In this document: one piece after another, positions 37,481 through 50,515 of the stretch
Layout: every line of letters begins with the position of its first letter
How positions within the stretch are numbered: position 1 is the stretch's first letter
Source of the DNA: Megascapheus bottae
Lineage: Eukaryota > Chordata > Mammalia > Rodentia > Geomyidae
Length of the DNA: 64,000 bases
Assembly: GCA_024803745.1 (NCBI GenBank)
Contig: JANJXV010000016.1
Location: 42,135,001 to 42,199,000, forward strand
Reading direction: 5' to 3'
Notes under the pieces: generated by a model
Database searches by the model: none
What the model was told of the DNA's origin: nothing
The model's input: the letters and a program-made list of their open reading frames with translations, nothing else
Translations under genes and position numbers: made by a program

Positions 37481-39682
37481 GAATTTGGGAGATCCAGACC
37501 CAGGGAATTTCTCAGGGTGTGAGGGTGATTCCTGTGGGAATCTGAATGCCAGTTACATGGCAAAGCATGTCATTAGAGTTAAGGTTTCACAAGTAAAAAT
37601 TTTCCAGGTGCCAAAGCTCATAGCATGACCTTCAGAGACCATTAAGATAAGAAGGGCTGGGCTCCGGAACTGGGAGGCAAGGATTGGAGCATAGTACTTC
37701 CCTGCAGTGTAGTCTTCTCCCAAGGGTCGTGGAGAGGACAATGTAGACTACGTGCCAGACATCTGATTCATAGATGCACTGCTGAAAAATATAGGTTATC
37801 TCGAAAGGCTAAAGGAAAGCCCCCGTGAGAAGTGGTTAGAAGACTTTCAGGAGCTTTCTGTGTCCAGAGAGAGTGTCAGGGAGCAAGTAAACATGCACAC
37901 TCTGATCTCCCCCATTTCTTCTGGATTCTGCAGAAGATGAAAATAGCACTGCCGTCTGGTTGTTTGTGTGCTTCCCTTGTTTGAGACAGAGCAACTAACG
38001 TCCCTTTCAAGTCCTCCCAGACCCCTAACAGCACATCTAACGTTCAGAGTTGGGTTCAATTCTCATGAAAATGTCATTAGAGAAGTTCTTCCTTAGATAT
38101 ATTTGGGGATCATGCAGCTCACTCACAAGAAGGGGGTGTGTGGAGGATCACAGACTTGTCAGCAACAGCTGGGCTGTGAGCCGAGAGGAGGCCTGTCTCC
38201 TCAGCATCGCCCCCTCTGCACCCTGCTGCCTCCTTGTTCCCTTCCGGTGGGAGTTTCTCTGCCTCCAACAGTTCCTCTTTTCTTTCCTTTAGGATATCTG
38301 CCCTAGTATCCTGGAACCTGGATTCCTTTTTCATGTTGAGCTCTTACCTGATGCGAACACCAAGGCTTTGCTTACCAGAGGGCGTGTTAGAGGCAAAGAG
38401 AATGGCAACACTTCCTACTGGCCGTGTTTCCTAGGCAACCCCACCATCTATAAATCCAGTCTAATGAAGTTTGCCTTCAAAGCTACTAGAGGGACGATGA
38501 AATGGTGCATGCCATGTGCATTTCACACTATGAGGAGAAATCTGTCCACAAGTGTCACTTCTTTATCTGAGTTTTCCTTCTATGTACACTCTTGTTCCCT
38601 TGCAACATACTTTGCAAGTCCTATTTAGAATGTAGAAGAACCTTTCATATTTGAATCTCCAAGGCACTTCAATTATAAAGCAGCTTTCAAATAAATGGTG
38701 CCATGAGATATTGGAGTCCATTAGACATTTCCACCAGACTTCTGTATTTTGTAAATTTCAATACAATTAGTGAGAGCTGTGTTGTTTTTCCAGTGTGAAG
38801 GATTCACAGATTAAATAACGAAGCAGGCATCACACTGAAATTGACAGGCAAAAGTCAGCCATGGCACGTTCTTGAGGCATACACTTCGGAGAATCTGGTC
38901 ATTCATGCCTTATTAATTTTTTCTGCTCTTGGCTTGAGTACAATAATAAAATTTTGGTAACAAATATCCTGCTATTTCTTTTCTTTTTCTAAGATCTGTT
39001 TCTTCCTTCCTTATGTCCAAACGTCATCACCTCCGTGTAGGTACACATCTATCAGTCTCTGCAGGAGCTATGTGTCCAATCCCCACATGTCAGAAAAGAA
39101 AACTGAGTCAGAAAGTCCAAACGTAACTATAATACATTTAAATCTCCGTGAGAAACTAAAGCCGAAAGATGCCTTAAGAACTCAGCTAGTTTTCAGTTAG
39201 TGCAGGAAGTGGCCCTCAGAACCTTCTTTGTCCCGGCCGCAAATGTGGTTCTTTCTAAAAGGTGGAACAGAGTTCACATCACTGCTCACGATGGTACCGT
39301 GAGCTGTGCGCATTCTGGTTCCCAGCCTTGGTTCTACCTGATGCCAAGGAGGAATTCTGGCACTGGTCTACAAGGCAGGATCTTTGAAACAGTTCACCTA
39401 CATGCAGGGATCAATGTGCCCTTGATTTCCACCAAGCGTAGCCCAAGGCCCACCAGGATGGTAACCAGATCCAGGTTAGACCTCCAGAATCCTAGGCTTC
39501 TGCTTCTTGCTGTAAGGAAAGTACCACTTTACTTCTCTGATTGTGTGCATTGAACATCTTCCCTCATTTGTTAATAATGTTCTACCTAATTAGGACTAAT
39601 AACCAACATTGTTTAATAATATGGACACAAACCAACCGGTGACTGTCAGGTAGTATCACTTTATATTTATTGTGAATGATTT
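37481..39682. other. No gene recognised
   Basis: Unique-looking sequence. A 117-codon plus-strand frame at 39200-39553 shows no recognised domain. Confidence 0.45.
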
Positions 39683-39775
39683 TATCTATCTGTCTATCCA
39701 TCCATCCTCTACCTCTCTGTCTTTCTGTCTGTCCACCCATTCATCTGGCCTTCTAAATATCTGTCTATTCATCAA
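39683..39775. repeat. Degenerate tetranucleotide repeat (TCTG/TCCA type)
   Basis: Interrupted runs of tctatctgtctatccatcca and ctgtctttctgtctgtccac. Confidence 0.75.
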
Positions 39776-42021
39776 ACCAGCTAGCTTGGTGAGGTGGAAT
39801 ATCCTAGGTTTTAGGAGACAATTAATTAGACATATTCTGTCCTTAGAGATGCTTACAGTCTGGACAGGAAGAATGACATGCATTTAATTATAATACACAG
39901 CTAAAGTAATATTCCTCAGACCTCAGCCTGCCATAGAAAAAAGGAATTCAGCAGATTAGAGAAAAACTTTCAGAGAAATGTCACCTGGTTTTGCATCTAA
40001 TTAGATCCTTGTCGTATCTTAATTCTTGACCCTAACTTTCACAACGAATTAACACCTTCTCTCAAAAGAAGTTTTTTTATTGAAATTAATTCACAATCAA
40101 GCAAACCATGATGGCTTCCCCCACTTGGCACCTGCACATCACTTCTTGTAGTATAAAGTGAATTTAAACATGGAGCGGAGGGAACACTCATCCTTGTGTT
40201 TAAGGCACAATTCCACACACCTTTTCCTCACATGTTGCCTTCTTACAGACAGGCTGCATGCATTTTTTTGAAACAGAGGCAGAAATTAATTACTGACCTT
40301 CTGTTAAAATGGACAAGCAACCTTAGCAATTGAGCCCAAGTGGCTTGTACGAATTTTTTTCTTCCTTCTTAGGACAAAGGCCTAGTGATAGTCCAAAGTA
40401 AATATTTTTCAGACAGAAAACAAGACATGGTATTCCGTATTCTTAGATTTTCGTAAAAAGTTGTTTTGTTTTTTCTTCATGAAAATCATCATCACAATGA
40501 TGAGACACAATGATGAGAAAAGTCAAGCATTACAGGAACTTAGGCAATGTTTTCCTCGGCTCCTGGAGGAAAACAATGTGTTTGCGAGTGTTTCTCAATT
40601 GTGCATTCAGAGTTTACCTTGGAGGTGGTCCCTGCCAGACCACAAACCCACGCCTGCTGTGACCACAACACTCCACACACCTAGAATTCATACACTGCTT
40701 TTGGGTAAGAGTCTTCTGTCTGTTGTCTCTACATCCAGGTCACACAGAGACTAGATTCTTACACGACGCATGGTACGTGGTATGGGACACCTGGTGTAGA
40801 TGGCTCTGATTGTATGTGAAGAAGAACATCATGCATTCATGTTAAATCAGGATTTTAAGGCACGCACTCACTTCGAGGCCAGGGGAGTTGGTTGCCGGGC
40901 CTTCGCTAGCCTGTCCCGTCCACAATGAACTCACTCGCTGTCACTTCATTTCACGATGTCCTTGAAATTCCCCTGGAGAGATGGCGTTCCATCCTCTTTA
41001 GGATATTTTTCATACAATACAAATGTGTAATACCTTACTTTTTACATGCATTAAAAAAATTCCAGCCTATTCCAAATTGTAGTGTTTCCACTTGACTACT
41101 AATTCTTCACCATTATTGTATCGTTTTCATGCGATAACCCCCAAAGCTAATGCCAATGATATGTAATTTCTTCCATGTCAGTACAGACTGACATACTATT
41201 ATCAAATACTCAGAGATATATTTCCTCCATCTTCTGTACGACTACATGATTTTTCTTGGGTAAGTATCGCAGATACTTCTCCGCTGCACTTTCTTTCCCC
41301 AGACACAGACGTGGGCAGGCTGAGAATCAGAAGCATGGTCTGGAAGTGAGGATTCTGAGCACAAGGAAGTCTGCTCTTGGCTCTGTTCCTCAGACTGTTC
41401 CTCAGTCTGGATTCTTGAAGATGCCATCACACACTCTTGTTGAGAACGCTGAGGAAGAAGCAAGGGCAGCTCCCAAAGGAGGAAACACACACTGTGGTTG
41501 TGCACACACTACCTCTTCCTGCTTCGGAGGGGGTCCCTGAAGTCTAAATGGGATGCCACTTGCACACAGTCTCTACAGGGGTATGCAGACGAGACCAGCT
41601 CAAGGGTCCAACCATGTCCTTAATTAAGGAGGGCAGCCTGGACACGAGCAGGCCACACGGAGGAGACGTGAATCAGAAGCCATCATTTATGAATCCAAGA
41701 GCAAAGGGCAGGGCGGGTCTCCCTTCTCCAGCTCCAGGAGGACCCACACCTGCTGACACCTCCATCGCAAGTTTGTACACGTCACACCTCAGAACCACGA
41801 GATGCACTGTGTGTGAGAGAGAGTGAGTGTTAGCCACTTGGTTTGTGCTCCTTTGCTATGGCTATGGCCCTTGGGCATGGTCTGAATGACATTGTGAGGC
41901 AGAGGTACCGCACTTGGAGATACACCCTGCTTCTTTTCTCGTTCAATAAATAGTCACCATCTTTTTCTAAGGATAAAACACAGCAAGTATCTTTTCTCTA
42001 CTGTGGGATCAGTTATGACTA
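39776..42021. other. No gene recognised
   Basis: Unique-looking sequence without recognised repeats or exon-like structure. Confidence 0.5.
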
Positions 42022-42048
42022 CATTATTATTATTATTATTATTATTAA
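42022..42048. repeat. (ATT)n microsatellite
   Basis: Eight to nine uninterrupted ATT units. Confidence 0.93.
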
Positions 42049-42879
42049 CCAGAGCAGTCTACAAGCCAGCCATCTTCCCCTTTGCTTCTCGACTACCTCT
42101 TCCAAACAGATTCATACTTTCCTTTCAGACACATTATGCTAATAACTCGTTATTCTATAATATTCCACTTAAGTGTGTCACCAAAAATCAAATGTTAACC
42201 AAAATAGCATCAGATGTAAGCTACAAGGATGTCTCTTTCTGTGTTCTAAATTTCAAAGTCTGAGCAGGGGATTGAGTCCTTTCAATCCCTTTCAACTGAG
42301 GTTTTGAATTCCGGCTTTTGTCGCCTCCTCCCCAATCAGCCTCCCATTTCCCTAATCATGCTGTCACTTTTATTGGGAACATTAAATGCATTACGAGCTT
42401 TTTTCCCCCTAACGAGGTCTTGAAGTCATCTAATCAATACCTTTCTAGCAGCTGCCTCATTTCCAGAGAGGATCTCATTTAGCACGAGCGTTTTTGAGGG
42501 GAGCATCTTTGAGGCGAAGTCCCCGAACTCTTTCCACAGGCTCACAGCCTCTTATCTGACTGTTTTCATCAACATGAGTCTTCCATAGATCAGTACGTTT
42601 GTCTGCTCTCTGAGGCACATAGGATTGCAGAAATACGTTAGAATTATTCCTGGTGAATTTATAATAACGGTTCCCACAGCACTATTCATGTGGCAAGTGC
42701 TTTATTCCTAGTAAACAGATCTTAGAGAAAAGAAATCTTTCAGAAGAGCCTTCCCTTTTCTTCATAGCTCTTGAAACATGGTAGAAATCTTCATCTTAAC
42801 CTCTGACTTCTTTACTCCTGGGGTGGTGAATGCAGGGAGAATGAAAGAGCCAAGAATTTCTGACCTTTTCATAGAATGC
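42049..42879. other. No gene; possible conserved non-coding element
   Basis: The segment at about 42330-42490 (cctaatcatgctgtcac, aacattaaatgcattacgag, catctaatcaatacc) is rich in homeobox-like TAAT sites and free of repeats. Conservation is only a guess. Confidence 0.3.
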
Positions 42880-43175
42880 TCTCCTTTCCTCTTCTATCCA
42901 CCCTTCTCCTTTCCTCTTCTCTCACCCCTCTCTCCTCTTACCCGCTCCTCCTCCCCTCTCCTCCTCTCTCTGTCCCTCCTCTTTCTTCCTCTCCTCTTCC
43001 TTCTATTCTTCCTCTTCCTCCTCTACCTCCTCCTCCTCTTCCCCCTCCTCATCTTTCTTCAGTCTCCCTCTCCCCTCTGTTTCTGTGTCTCTCTGTCTCT
43101 TTCTCTCCCATCTCTCTGTCCATCTCTGACTCAGTCTGTGTGTGTTTTCCTGTCTCTCTCTTCTTCTCCCATCAT
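42880..43175. repeat. Long polypyrimidine tract
   Basis: About 300 bp almost entirely of C and T on the plus strand, with TCC, CTT and CTCT units. Open frames here encode only Leu/Ser/Pro/Phe low-complexity strings and are not genes. Confidence 0.9.
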
Positions 43176-44562
43176 ACACCCTATGCAATTTTGTTTCTTT
43201 TGTTCTTAGACTCAATTCAGGGTAAAAGTTGAATTTCTTTGCTCCATGAATGATTGTAAAGCGATGTATGTGTCGGAGCTGCTTTAACAATGAATGTGCC
43301 CACAACTCAGGAGGTTTAAACAATAGCTTTTGTCTCTCCTAGAACCCCAGGCTGCTGCCTTCTCAGGAAGCTGAGCCTCTGTCCCTCTTCAGAGACTGGC
43401 TGTTTAGCACTGGCATTCTGCACACTCTCAGGTTTACATTCACTGAAGCATGCTCTTGTCCCTGTATCTGTGTCTCTGCCTGTATTTTCCCTTTTCATAC
43501 AAACATTTGTCCTTTTGAATTAGCATCCCCACTATATAAAGCATGACAAGCCAGGACTGTCTTTGCAAAAACACACACACATGTGTGAGCAAAGAAGTTA
43601 GGACTTCATGGCAAGAATGGTGGGGGAGGCACATTTCAAGTAGCATGACCTCCTTGGGAAGGGCTTTCTTTCCCTCTCTTTTTAGGTGGACAGCCTCTAG
43701 CCTGGTGAATTTCACATACGAAGATGCCATGCCTATTTTGCTGCCTGTGAGTGTTTCATTTATTCAGAATCACAGGTGCTTTCTGGAACATATCTAGTAG
43801 TCTGCAACGTATTCTTAAGTTATTATCACGGCATGGGTTTTCTTCTTACACAGTGGGATTGGGGGATAGTCATGCAACCCCACTTTCCTCAGGGTGGCTT
43901 CTCTTGGGTGTGTGGTGAGTGCAGGCTCTGCATACACCGTTATTAGGTACAATAACCTAAATGCAAACCCTGCTGGGACCAGGAGCAGGCCGGCCAAGAT
44001 GGAACTGAGGGGGAACCAGCGATATTCACCTGATTCGGAATACAGAGAAACACGCACAGGAACGGGGGGAGGGGGAGTCAGGGACACAGCTATTTTTCTC
44101 ATCAAGGTATTGCTCTATTTCTATGCAAATCTCCTAGATCTAGGCTTGATGACTCTAGAAATGAAATGTCAGTTTTATTCTCATATGCTTTTGCCTTTCA
44201 AATTCATATTATTGAGCTTTTTTTTTATTCAGTCAGAGGTGTATGCCATTTGTATTCCAAACATGTTCTGAGATGGTGTCTCTCTCTAGGCCAGCCACCT
44301 GGGTTGAAATCCTTTTGTGAGATAGTATTTCAAAGACATTTGCAGTTGGCCTCTGGGGCCATGTTACGACAACTGCAGAACTTTTCCTAGCCCTGCTTGC
44401 AGCTCTTGGCTTTACTGCTGGCGGATACAGTGGCACAGCTCCCACGATCGTGGAGAAGATTCATATGCCTTCCCCTGTGGATGTGGGCAGACATGGGAAC
44501 AGCAATGCAAGCATAGGTTTAGTGGAAAAGTCATTCCCCCGTTCACCGTAAAACGATTCAGG
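43176..44562. other. No gene recognised
   Basis: Unique-looking sequence. Overlapping open frames at 43.4-44.4 kb on both strands lack domains. Confidence 0.5.
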
Positions 44563-44857
44563 CTGGGCTCAGGGGCACGTATCTTTCATCCAAAATGGCT
44601 GGGAGGTAGAAATGTGGAAGACCGTGGTTCCAGACCAGCCTATAGCAAGAGTCCAGAAGACCCAGCTCAATTGACCAAAAGCTAGGCCCGGTAATGTCTG
44701 GCCAGCTCAGCAGTCCTATAGCACAGTCCAGGCTGGCCTCAGCACAGAGCGAGACTTCATTCAACAACAAGCAGCTGGGACCATGGGAACACGGCCTAAG
44801 TGGTAGAATGCCTGCCCGGAAAGCATAAGACCCTGCACTAAAATCCCAGTAATACGC
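44563..44857 (+). mobile_element. Old composite B1/ID-like SINE
   Basis: The left part (ggctgggctcaggggcacg, ggttccagaccagcc) is B1-like. The right part (cggcctaagtggtagaatgc ... ctaaaatcccagtaa) is tRNA/ID-like. It is more diverged than the other SINEs here and its subfamily is unknown. Confidence 0.48.
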
Positions 44858-44906
44858 TGATTACCAGTGGCTTACTCCCCACAGGAAGCTGAAATAGACA
44901 CCAATA

Positions 44907-44932
44907 GACACACACACACACACACACACACA
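44907..44932. repeat. (AC)n microsatellite
   Basis: About 12 AC units. Confidence 0.92.
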
Positions 44933-46480
44933 AATACTTCAATTTTTAAAAGATTTAGCTACCAATATCAAAATGAGGTAACTGACACTCAAGTACTTCT
45001 TGTCATTTCTATTCTATTATTTAATAATTTGACATTTGTATACATCAGTTACGAAGCGTTTAGTGGTCCTCACTCATTTTGAGTACAGCTTGTTATTTCA
45101 TTGAATGCATTAGCATTAACAAAAATTCTGAAATATTTTTGGATGTGGAAAGACTTTAGCACAAAACAAATGCAATGAAAAGTAGAAGACATTCCACTGT
45201 GATGATCTCAGGGTACCATGTGTGAGTTGAAGGAGCCAAGGATTGATTTTGAAAGTAAATATTTCATCTAACATATTCACATTAATTAAACTATTGGCAT
45301 TACAATGCAGGGTATGTGAAATTCACAGTTGTCAACCGAGTAGCTAAGTCTCTCATGTAATGCCAAGCTAAATGTAAAGTGACTTGAGACTTTGACAAAT
45401 TACTGCATGTTAAATGCGTGCTATAATAGTCATTCTCTTTGTAGAGTTTGGTGCTTTCTCTTGATCCTGACAGTGTGCATTTACTGAGCTAACAAGTTGT
45501 TTGAGAAAACGTAAAGGCTCTGGGTTTAGAGAAGACCCAGCAGCAGACCCAGCTCTTCACCGCCTGCTCAGGATGTGCATGGCTGTCCTGGTTCCTGGCT
45601 TGATTCCTGCCAGTCGGAGTAGACATGACACACGACAGACAGGCGAACTACGTCCCCACGTACACCCCTAAAACATCGGCAAGAAACCAGAATGATTTCT
45701 CACTGATGCTTGCTTCTAATTAACAACCCACTCATTAAATGTTTCTTTTTTGCAGATATCTTGAATTTTACCAGTAGAGCAATTCAATGTATTTCATAGG
45801 CTAATGGAAAAAAAACATCTAACCTTGGTAAATGATGTAGAATGTAACTGGTACTTTTAGAAAGCAGGTAGACAATACTGGCTCATTCTAACGCCACAAA
45901 TCTATCTCCTGAGCATTTGAATAGAAGGTACAGCTCTATTAGAGTTTACATCTTTTCCAAGAATAAATCTTACCATATTTCTGACTCTCTTTCTATTTAT
46001 GACTCATTTTTTCAAATATAAAATATCTGGTAATTTTTAAATGTGAAGAATCTTACAGAAGTTTCTAGAAGAACTGTATGTTTTAGTTGCTTTGATTTTT
46101 TAACACCCTTAAGCTTGGGTAATAATGAGTTTTGACCAAATCTTGTGTTTCTGGAAAAGAACTGAAATTTAGAAACACTTCTATCTTACTATTTTATAAT
46201 TCTTCAATATTTCCTTTCTAGAAAGTGGCCAAATAACAAGAGTGATCTTCTTAGGTCTACTGCAGACAGTCACCCTCACTTTGCCCCAAGAACAGCTCCA
46301 CACGAAACTTGAGCTTTACCACATTTTCTTTAAGATACCCAATTCTGAATCCAATGATAGCAATATAGGCAGCCCAGTTTTCCATTTCCCTCTTTTCTGG
46401 GCTCCTCTCTGGATCTGTGCTCAATGCTGACCTGGAACATATATGATTGCAATTGTTTTTGAATATTTGTTTGTTTAGAG
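44933..46480. other. No gene recognised
   Basis: AT-rich unique-looking sequence. Confidence 0.5.
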
Positions 46481-46496
46481 AAGCTGTCAATTTTTT

Positions 46497-46723
46497 TTTT
46501 TGGTCGTGGGTCTTGAACTCTGGGCCTGAGTGCTGTCCCTGAGCCCTTCAGCTCAAGCCTACCACCTTACCTCTTGAGCCACAGTGCTACTTCCAGTTTT
46601 CTGGTGGTTAATTGGATATGAGTCTCATGGACTTTAGAGGCCAGGCTGGCTTTGAACCTCGATCCTCAGATCTCAGCCTCCTGAGTAGCCAGGATTAAAG
46701 GCATGAGCCGCCGCACCTGGCCT
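46497..46723 (-). mobile_element. Composite SINE (B1-like plus Geo-like arm), reverse
   Basis: The right arm (gggtcttgaactctgggc) comes first on the plus strand, then the linker, then the reversed B1-like arm (ctcagcctcctgagtagcc, catgagccgccgcacctgg). AAGCTGTCAA(T/C)TTTT flanks it at about 46481-46496 and 46724-46738. Confidence 0.85.
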
Positions 46724-46939
46724 AAGCTGTCAACTTTTGTCTTTCTTTGTGAATGGGCTGGTCATTGTGATCTTTTCTCTGCGGAGTAAAATATGACCAC
46801 CTTCTTGGGTTTTTTTTCTTTTTGTGGATATTTCACTATTTTGAGATCTGGTAAAAAAAAATTTGTACCCTCTGCCAAGGAAGATTATGAACTAATTAGT
46901 TTTTTGTCTGTACTTATTTTTTATTCAGTGTTGAAATTT

Positions 46940-47137
46940 TGGGGGGAGGGGCAATCCTCTGCTTGAGCTCAGGACCTGAACACTGTCCTTGGACTTTCTC
47001 AAGGCTACATCTCTAAGACTTGAGCCTTGGCACCACTTCCATTTTTTTTTCTATGTATGTGTATAGAGGAATTGAACCTGGGTCTTCATGCATGCCAGGC
47101 AAGTACTCTACCACTAGGCCAAACTCCCAGCCTCAGG
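46940..47137 (-). mobile_element. IDL-Geo-type dimeric SINE
   Basis: Right arm (cttgagctcaggacctgaac), then the reversed left arm (gaattgaacctgggtctt, aggccaaactcccagcc). The G-rich tail start is eroded. GTTGAAATTT flanks it at 46930-46939 and 47138-47147. Confidence 0.85.
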
Positions 47138-47341
47138 GTTGAAATTTGAAAACTCAAGTTTCCTATCTTGATGTGTCTGTTTCTAGTTCCAAATTCAGAA
47201 ATCATTTGCTTATATACTATGTGATTAATACCTTCTTAAATAATATTACCAAGGTGAATCTGGAATACCTTGACAGAGCACTATTATGATTGACCTAGGG
47301 ATAAATACACATTTGAGAAAGCACCTCAAAATTGCCAGAAG

Positions 47342-47531
47342 CTGGCCAGGAGTTTGGCCCAGTGGTTAAAGGGCCTGCCTAGCATGCACGAAGACCGGGG
47401 TTCGATTCCTTGGTACCACATATATAGAAAAAGCCAAAAGTGGTGCTGAGGCTCAAGTGGTAGAGCTCTAGCCTTGAGAAAGTCCAAGGACAGTGCTCAG
47501 GGCCTGAGCTCAAGCCTAGGACTGGCAAAAA
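47342..47531 (+). mobile_element. IDL-Geo-type dimeric SINE
   Basis: Complete left arm (gagtttggcccagtggttaa, gttcgattccttggtacc) and right arm ending aggactggcaaaaaaa. Perfect 13-bp duplication AAATTGCCAGAAG at 47329-47341 and 47532-47544. Confidence 0.92.
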
Positions 47532-47544
47532 AAATTGCCAGAAG

Positions 47545-48793
47545 TTAAAAACATAACTCCAAATATTTTCAATGTAATGATGAAAATATGTTGTAGAGAA
47601 ACAAGCCTGTCTGTCTAAGGAATTCTAGTTCACCTGCTTTAAGGAAGCCATGTGTTTGACAGGATTTCCCAGAGACTGTAAGACTGTTCGTATAGCTTCC
47701 CATTTCTGATCCGATTGTATTAATATGGTTGTCTGATGAGTCTGGACTGACTTTATTACCTGTTCTGCAAGATATAAGAATGACTTGATTTTCCTGACCT
47801 GAAAAAATTCTTATAATGCAGTCTTATCCAATAGATCTGGCTGTTTTGAAAACTAGGTTTGGAAACTATGTTAAGTCTTTGGTCATTTATAGACAGACTT
47901 AATTCCTTTAAAAGTCTCTGGGCGTTTTTGGCAATATTCACAGTTGAGGGTTCATAGTTTTCAAGCAAAAAGACCCTTCTCGAAATCCCATGAATAGATC
48001 TGTTCCAGGGTTTCCAAACCCAAGCAGAGCCCTAGGTGGGATCACGAGACTGCTGCCCCAGGTCAAGCACAAGAGCCATTGTAGGAGAGAGGACCTAAGA
48101 GGTGGCAAGAGGTATTGATCATAGCAGTAGCCTTTGCTTAATGTTCGGATCGTCTGTATTGGTAGACACACGAGTAACCCATTTATCCTTAAGTTTCTAT
48201 CTCAAGACACTTTTGTATTTCCTTACCTTTCATGAATTGAGAAGAAACATTGTTAAATGAGGTCATCTTTCTTCTTCCTGTTTGACTTTTTCAGAATTCT
48301 GAAGCTCTGAAATGTTCTTATTTTCATAGCAATAGAGTTACATGCGTACAGTCACATTATGCAATGCAGTTATTTGCATGTCCTTAAAAGAACATAATTA
48401 GAAGCATTGGTTATACAACCAAGGTCTGCATGGAATGTCATATTTGAGAATGATTCTCTTAATCAGAGGCAAGGAGACACATGCAAGGAACTCAGGCTGG
48501 CTTTGTGGGGCCCATGCTTACAAAGCCTTCTTAGAAATCTGACCTAGTACCTCCATCCTGATAGGCTGGCAAGGAAAGTGACTTCCTGGCAAGCTTGGAA
48601 ATCTAAAGTATTTGGTCTGATACTTTTGAGTAACTAGCTGGGATTGCTGGTGTAGTATTACTACTGTCTCCTTCCAGACCATTAATCCAATCCAATTCCT
48701 TATTTGTAAGTACTCTATAAAACTTCCAGCAAAGAAAGTCTGTGTGACACATTGCCATTCTGGCAAACTCTTCTATAAAGAATCCAGGCAAGT
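47545..48793. other. No gene recognised; clustered minus-strand open frames
   Basis: Minus-strand frames of 60-82 codons cluster between 48800 and 47756. I could not match them to any protein. They may be a decayed retrocopy or chance. Confidence 0.35.
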
Positions 48794-48998
48794 CAGGCAC
48801 CAGTGGCTAACCTCTCTACTCCTAGCTACTCAGAAGGCTGAGGTCTGAGGACCATGGTTCAAAGCCAGCTCAGCTCAGGTAAAACAGTTTCCATGAGACT
48901 CAAAACCTGGAAGTGGCACTGTGGCTCAAGCGGTAGACTGCTAGCCTTGAACAAAAAGGCTCCGGGACAGCACCCCGGCCCTGAGTTGAAACCTTACA
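48794..48998 (+). mobile_element. Composite SINE (B1-like plus Geo-like arm)
   Basis: The left arm (ggcaccagtggctaacctc, tactcagaaggctgaggtct) is followed by a right arm (tggaagtggcactgtggctc, aagcggtagactgctagcct). Confidence 0.75.
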
Positions 48999-49309
48999 AT
49001 TGACCAAAGAAAAGAAAACCAGAGTAAATCTAATGAAACCTGTCTTACTTGGGAATGAAGAATAAGTTTTAAGATTATTTTGATCAAATGTCTTCAGGCA
49101 GAAAGTATATATCTTGATGGAAACCATAGCCAGTTAAATTTGGCCAACATTTCTGGTTAGATTTGGTACAGATCCTAACCTTGATATCATCTTTGATCCA
49201 TTTCTTAACATAATTGAAAATCAAATGGGTCTAAAAACCTTGATAGGGTGTAGAAAAGAGATTAGATTGTTTTCAGCCTTATTTAGCAAAACGACTGCTC
49301 ATTTGTGTA

Positions 49310-49346
<37 letters not shown>

Positions 49347-50344
49347 TGTTTGTATTTCCTAAAATTAGGAAATAATAATAAAAATAATCTATACTTGAAT
49401 TTGTTTTCAAAATTGATCCATGACCTATGGTAATTTTGTTTGGGGAAGAAAAGAAATTTACTATGACTTTTTTTTTCTTTTTGGCTTTGCAAACAATAGT
49501 TCAAATTCTATAGAGTGAATCCAACTTTCTGGGCATTTCAAATTAAAATACTAAAATCATATTGTAGAGATATACTACAAATATTAAATAGGAAAGGCTA
49601 GTATATAGTTCTAAAAATCTGTTTCTGTTAATCTTAACGAACCATTAATTATTTTAAATATCTAATAGAATTGCAGAAGGTACTTTCTTGGGGAGTTGTT
49701 TACTTAGAAAAGGTGACTTGCTGTTGACAGTGCAACTCCTGTTCAAACTCACACACAGACACTGAGGAGCGACTTTGAGTCTGCAGTTTCCAAGTATCCA
49801 GAGGCCGCAGCCTCGCCTGGTTGCTCATTTTACGGTACTAACATACTCCTTTCTGAATTAAAATTTGACTCACTCCAATTTAGTCTATTTACTTCTCTTC
49901 TATCATTCTATTCTCTCAGCTCATTTTTTTACCTAGAAAGTACTTTACCATTACTTAGTGAAAACTGTTAAGTTACATAAGTAGGCCTTTCACATTTAAG
50001 TCTTGATAATGAAAGTATAAACATGTTACTATAACTCAACACTCTTTATTAAGTACCTACATATTTATATATAAAGATACATGCAATTAATCAATCAGTG
50101 GAGCTGTTTAATTATCTCAAAGACATTTCTATAAATCACAACTGACAGGGCTTTAAGGATTTTAGATGAGATCTCCCCCCGTTCCTTCACCAGGGTATGC
50201 TTGCTTTCAATCTATGTTTGCCTTGAGAAAACTGCAACTTAAGAGTACCTTTAAAAAAAATCCTAATTCCTTAGAAAGGCCAAATCAAGGTTCAGCAAAT
50301 GAAAGCAAAAGGGAGTGGATCCTTAGAAGGGGTGCATGGGGTCA
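48999..50344. other. No gene recognised
   Basis: AT-rich sequence with a (TG)n microsatellite at about 49311-49345. Confidence 0.5.
49311..49345. repeat. (TG)n microsatellite
   Basis: About 17 TG units. Confidence 0.94.
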
Positions 50345-50515
50345 AGGAATAGACAAATAAAGAAGAGAGGGAGGGTACAGTCAAGCTTATTCTGCAAAAT
50401 TATGAAGAATGAGGAAGGGATGGGTGAGAATGCTGGGATGACAATGATCAGGATAGATGGCTCTGTCAGATGGCAACTCCTTTGTACAACTACTTAAAAA
50501 AATAATTGAAGGTCT
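50345..50515 (+). mobile_element. L1 3' UTR-like fragment
   Basis: A purine-rich start then gatcaggatagatggctctg and ggcaactcctttgtacaact acttaaa, typical of L1 3' ends as I remember them. No coding part is present. Confidence 0.4.

Noticed and set aside
42778..43232. Leu/Ser-rich open frames resembling membrane proteins
   Set aside because: They are direct translations of the polypyrimidine tract.
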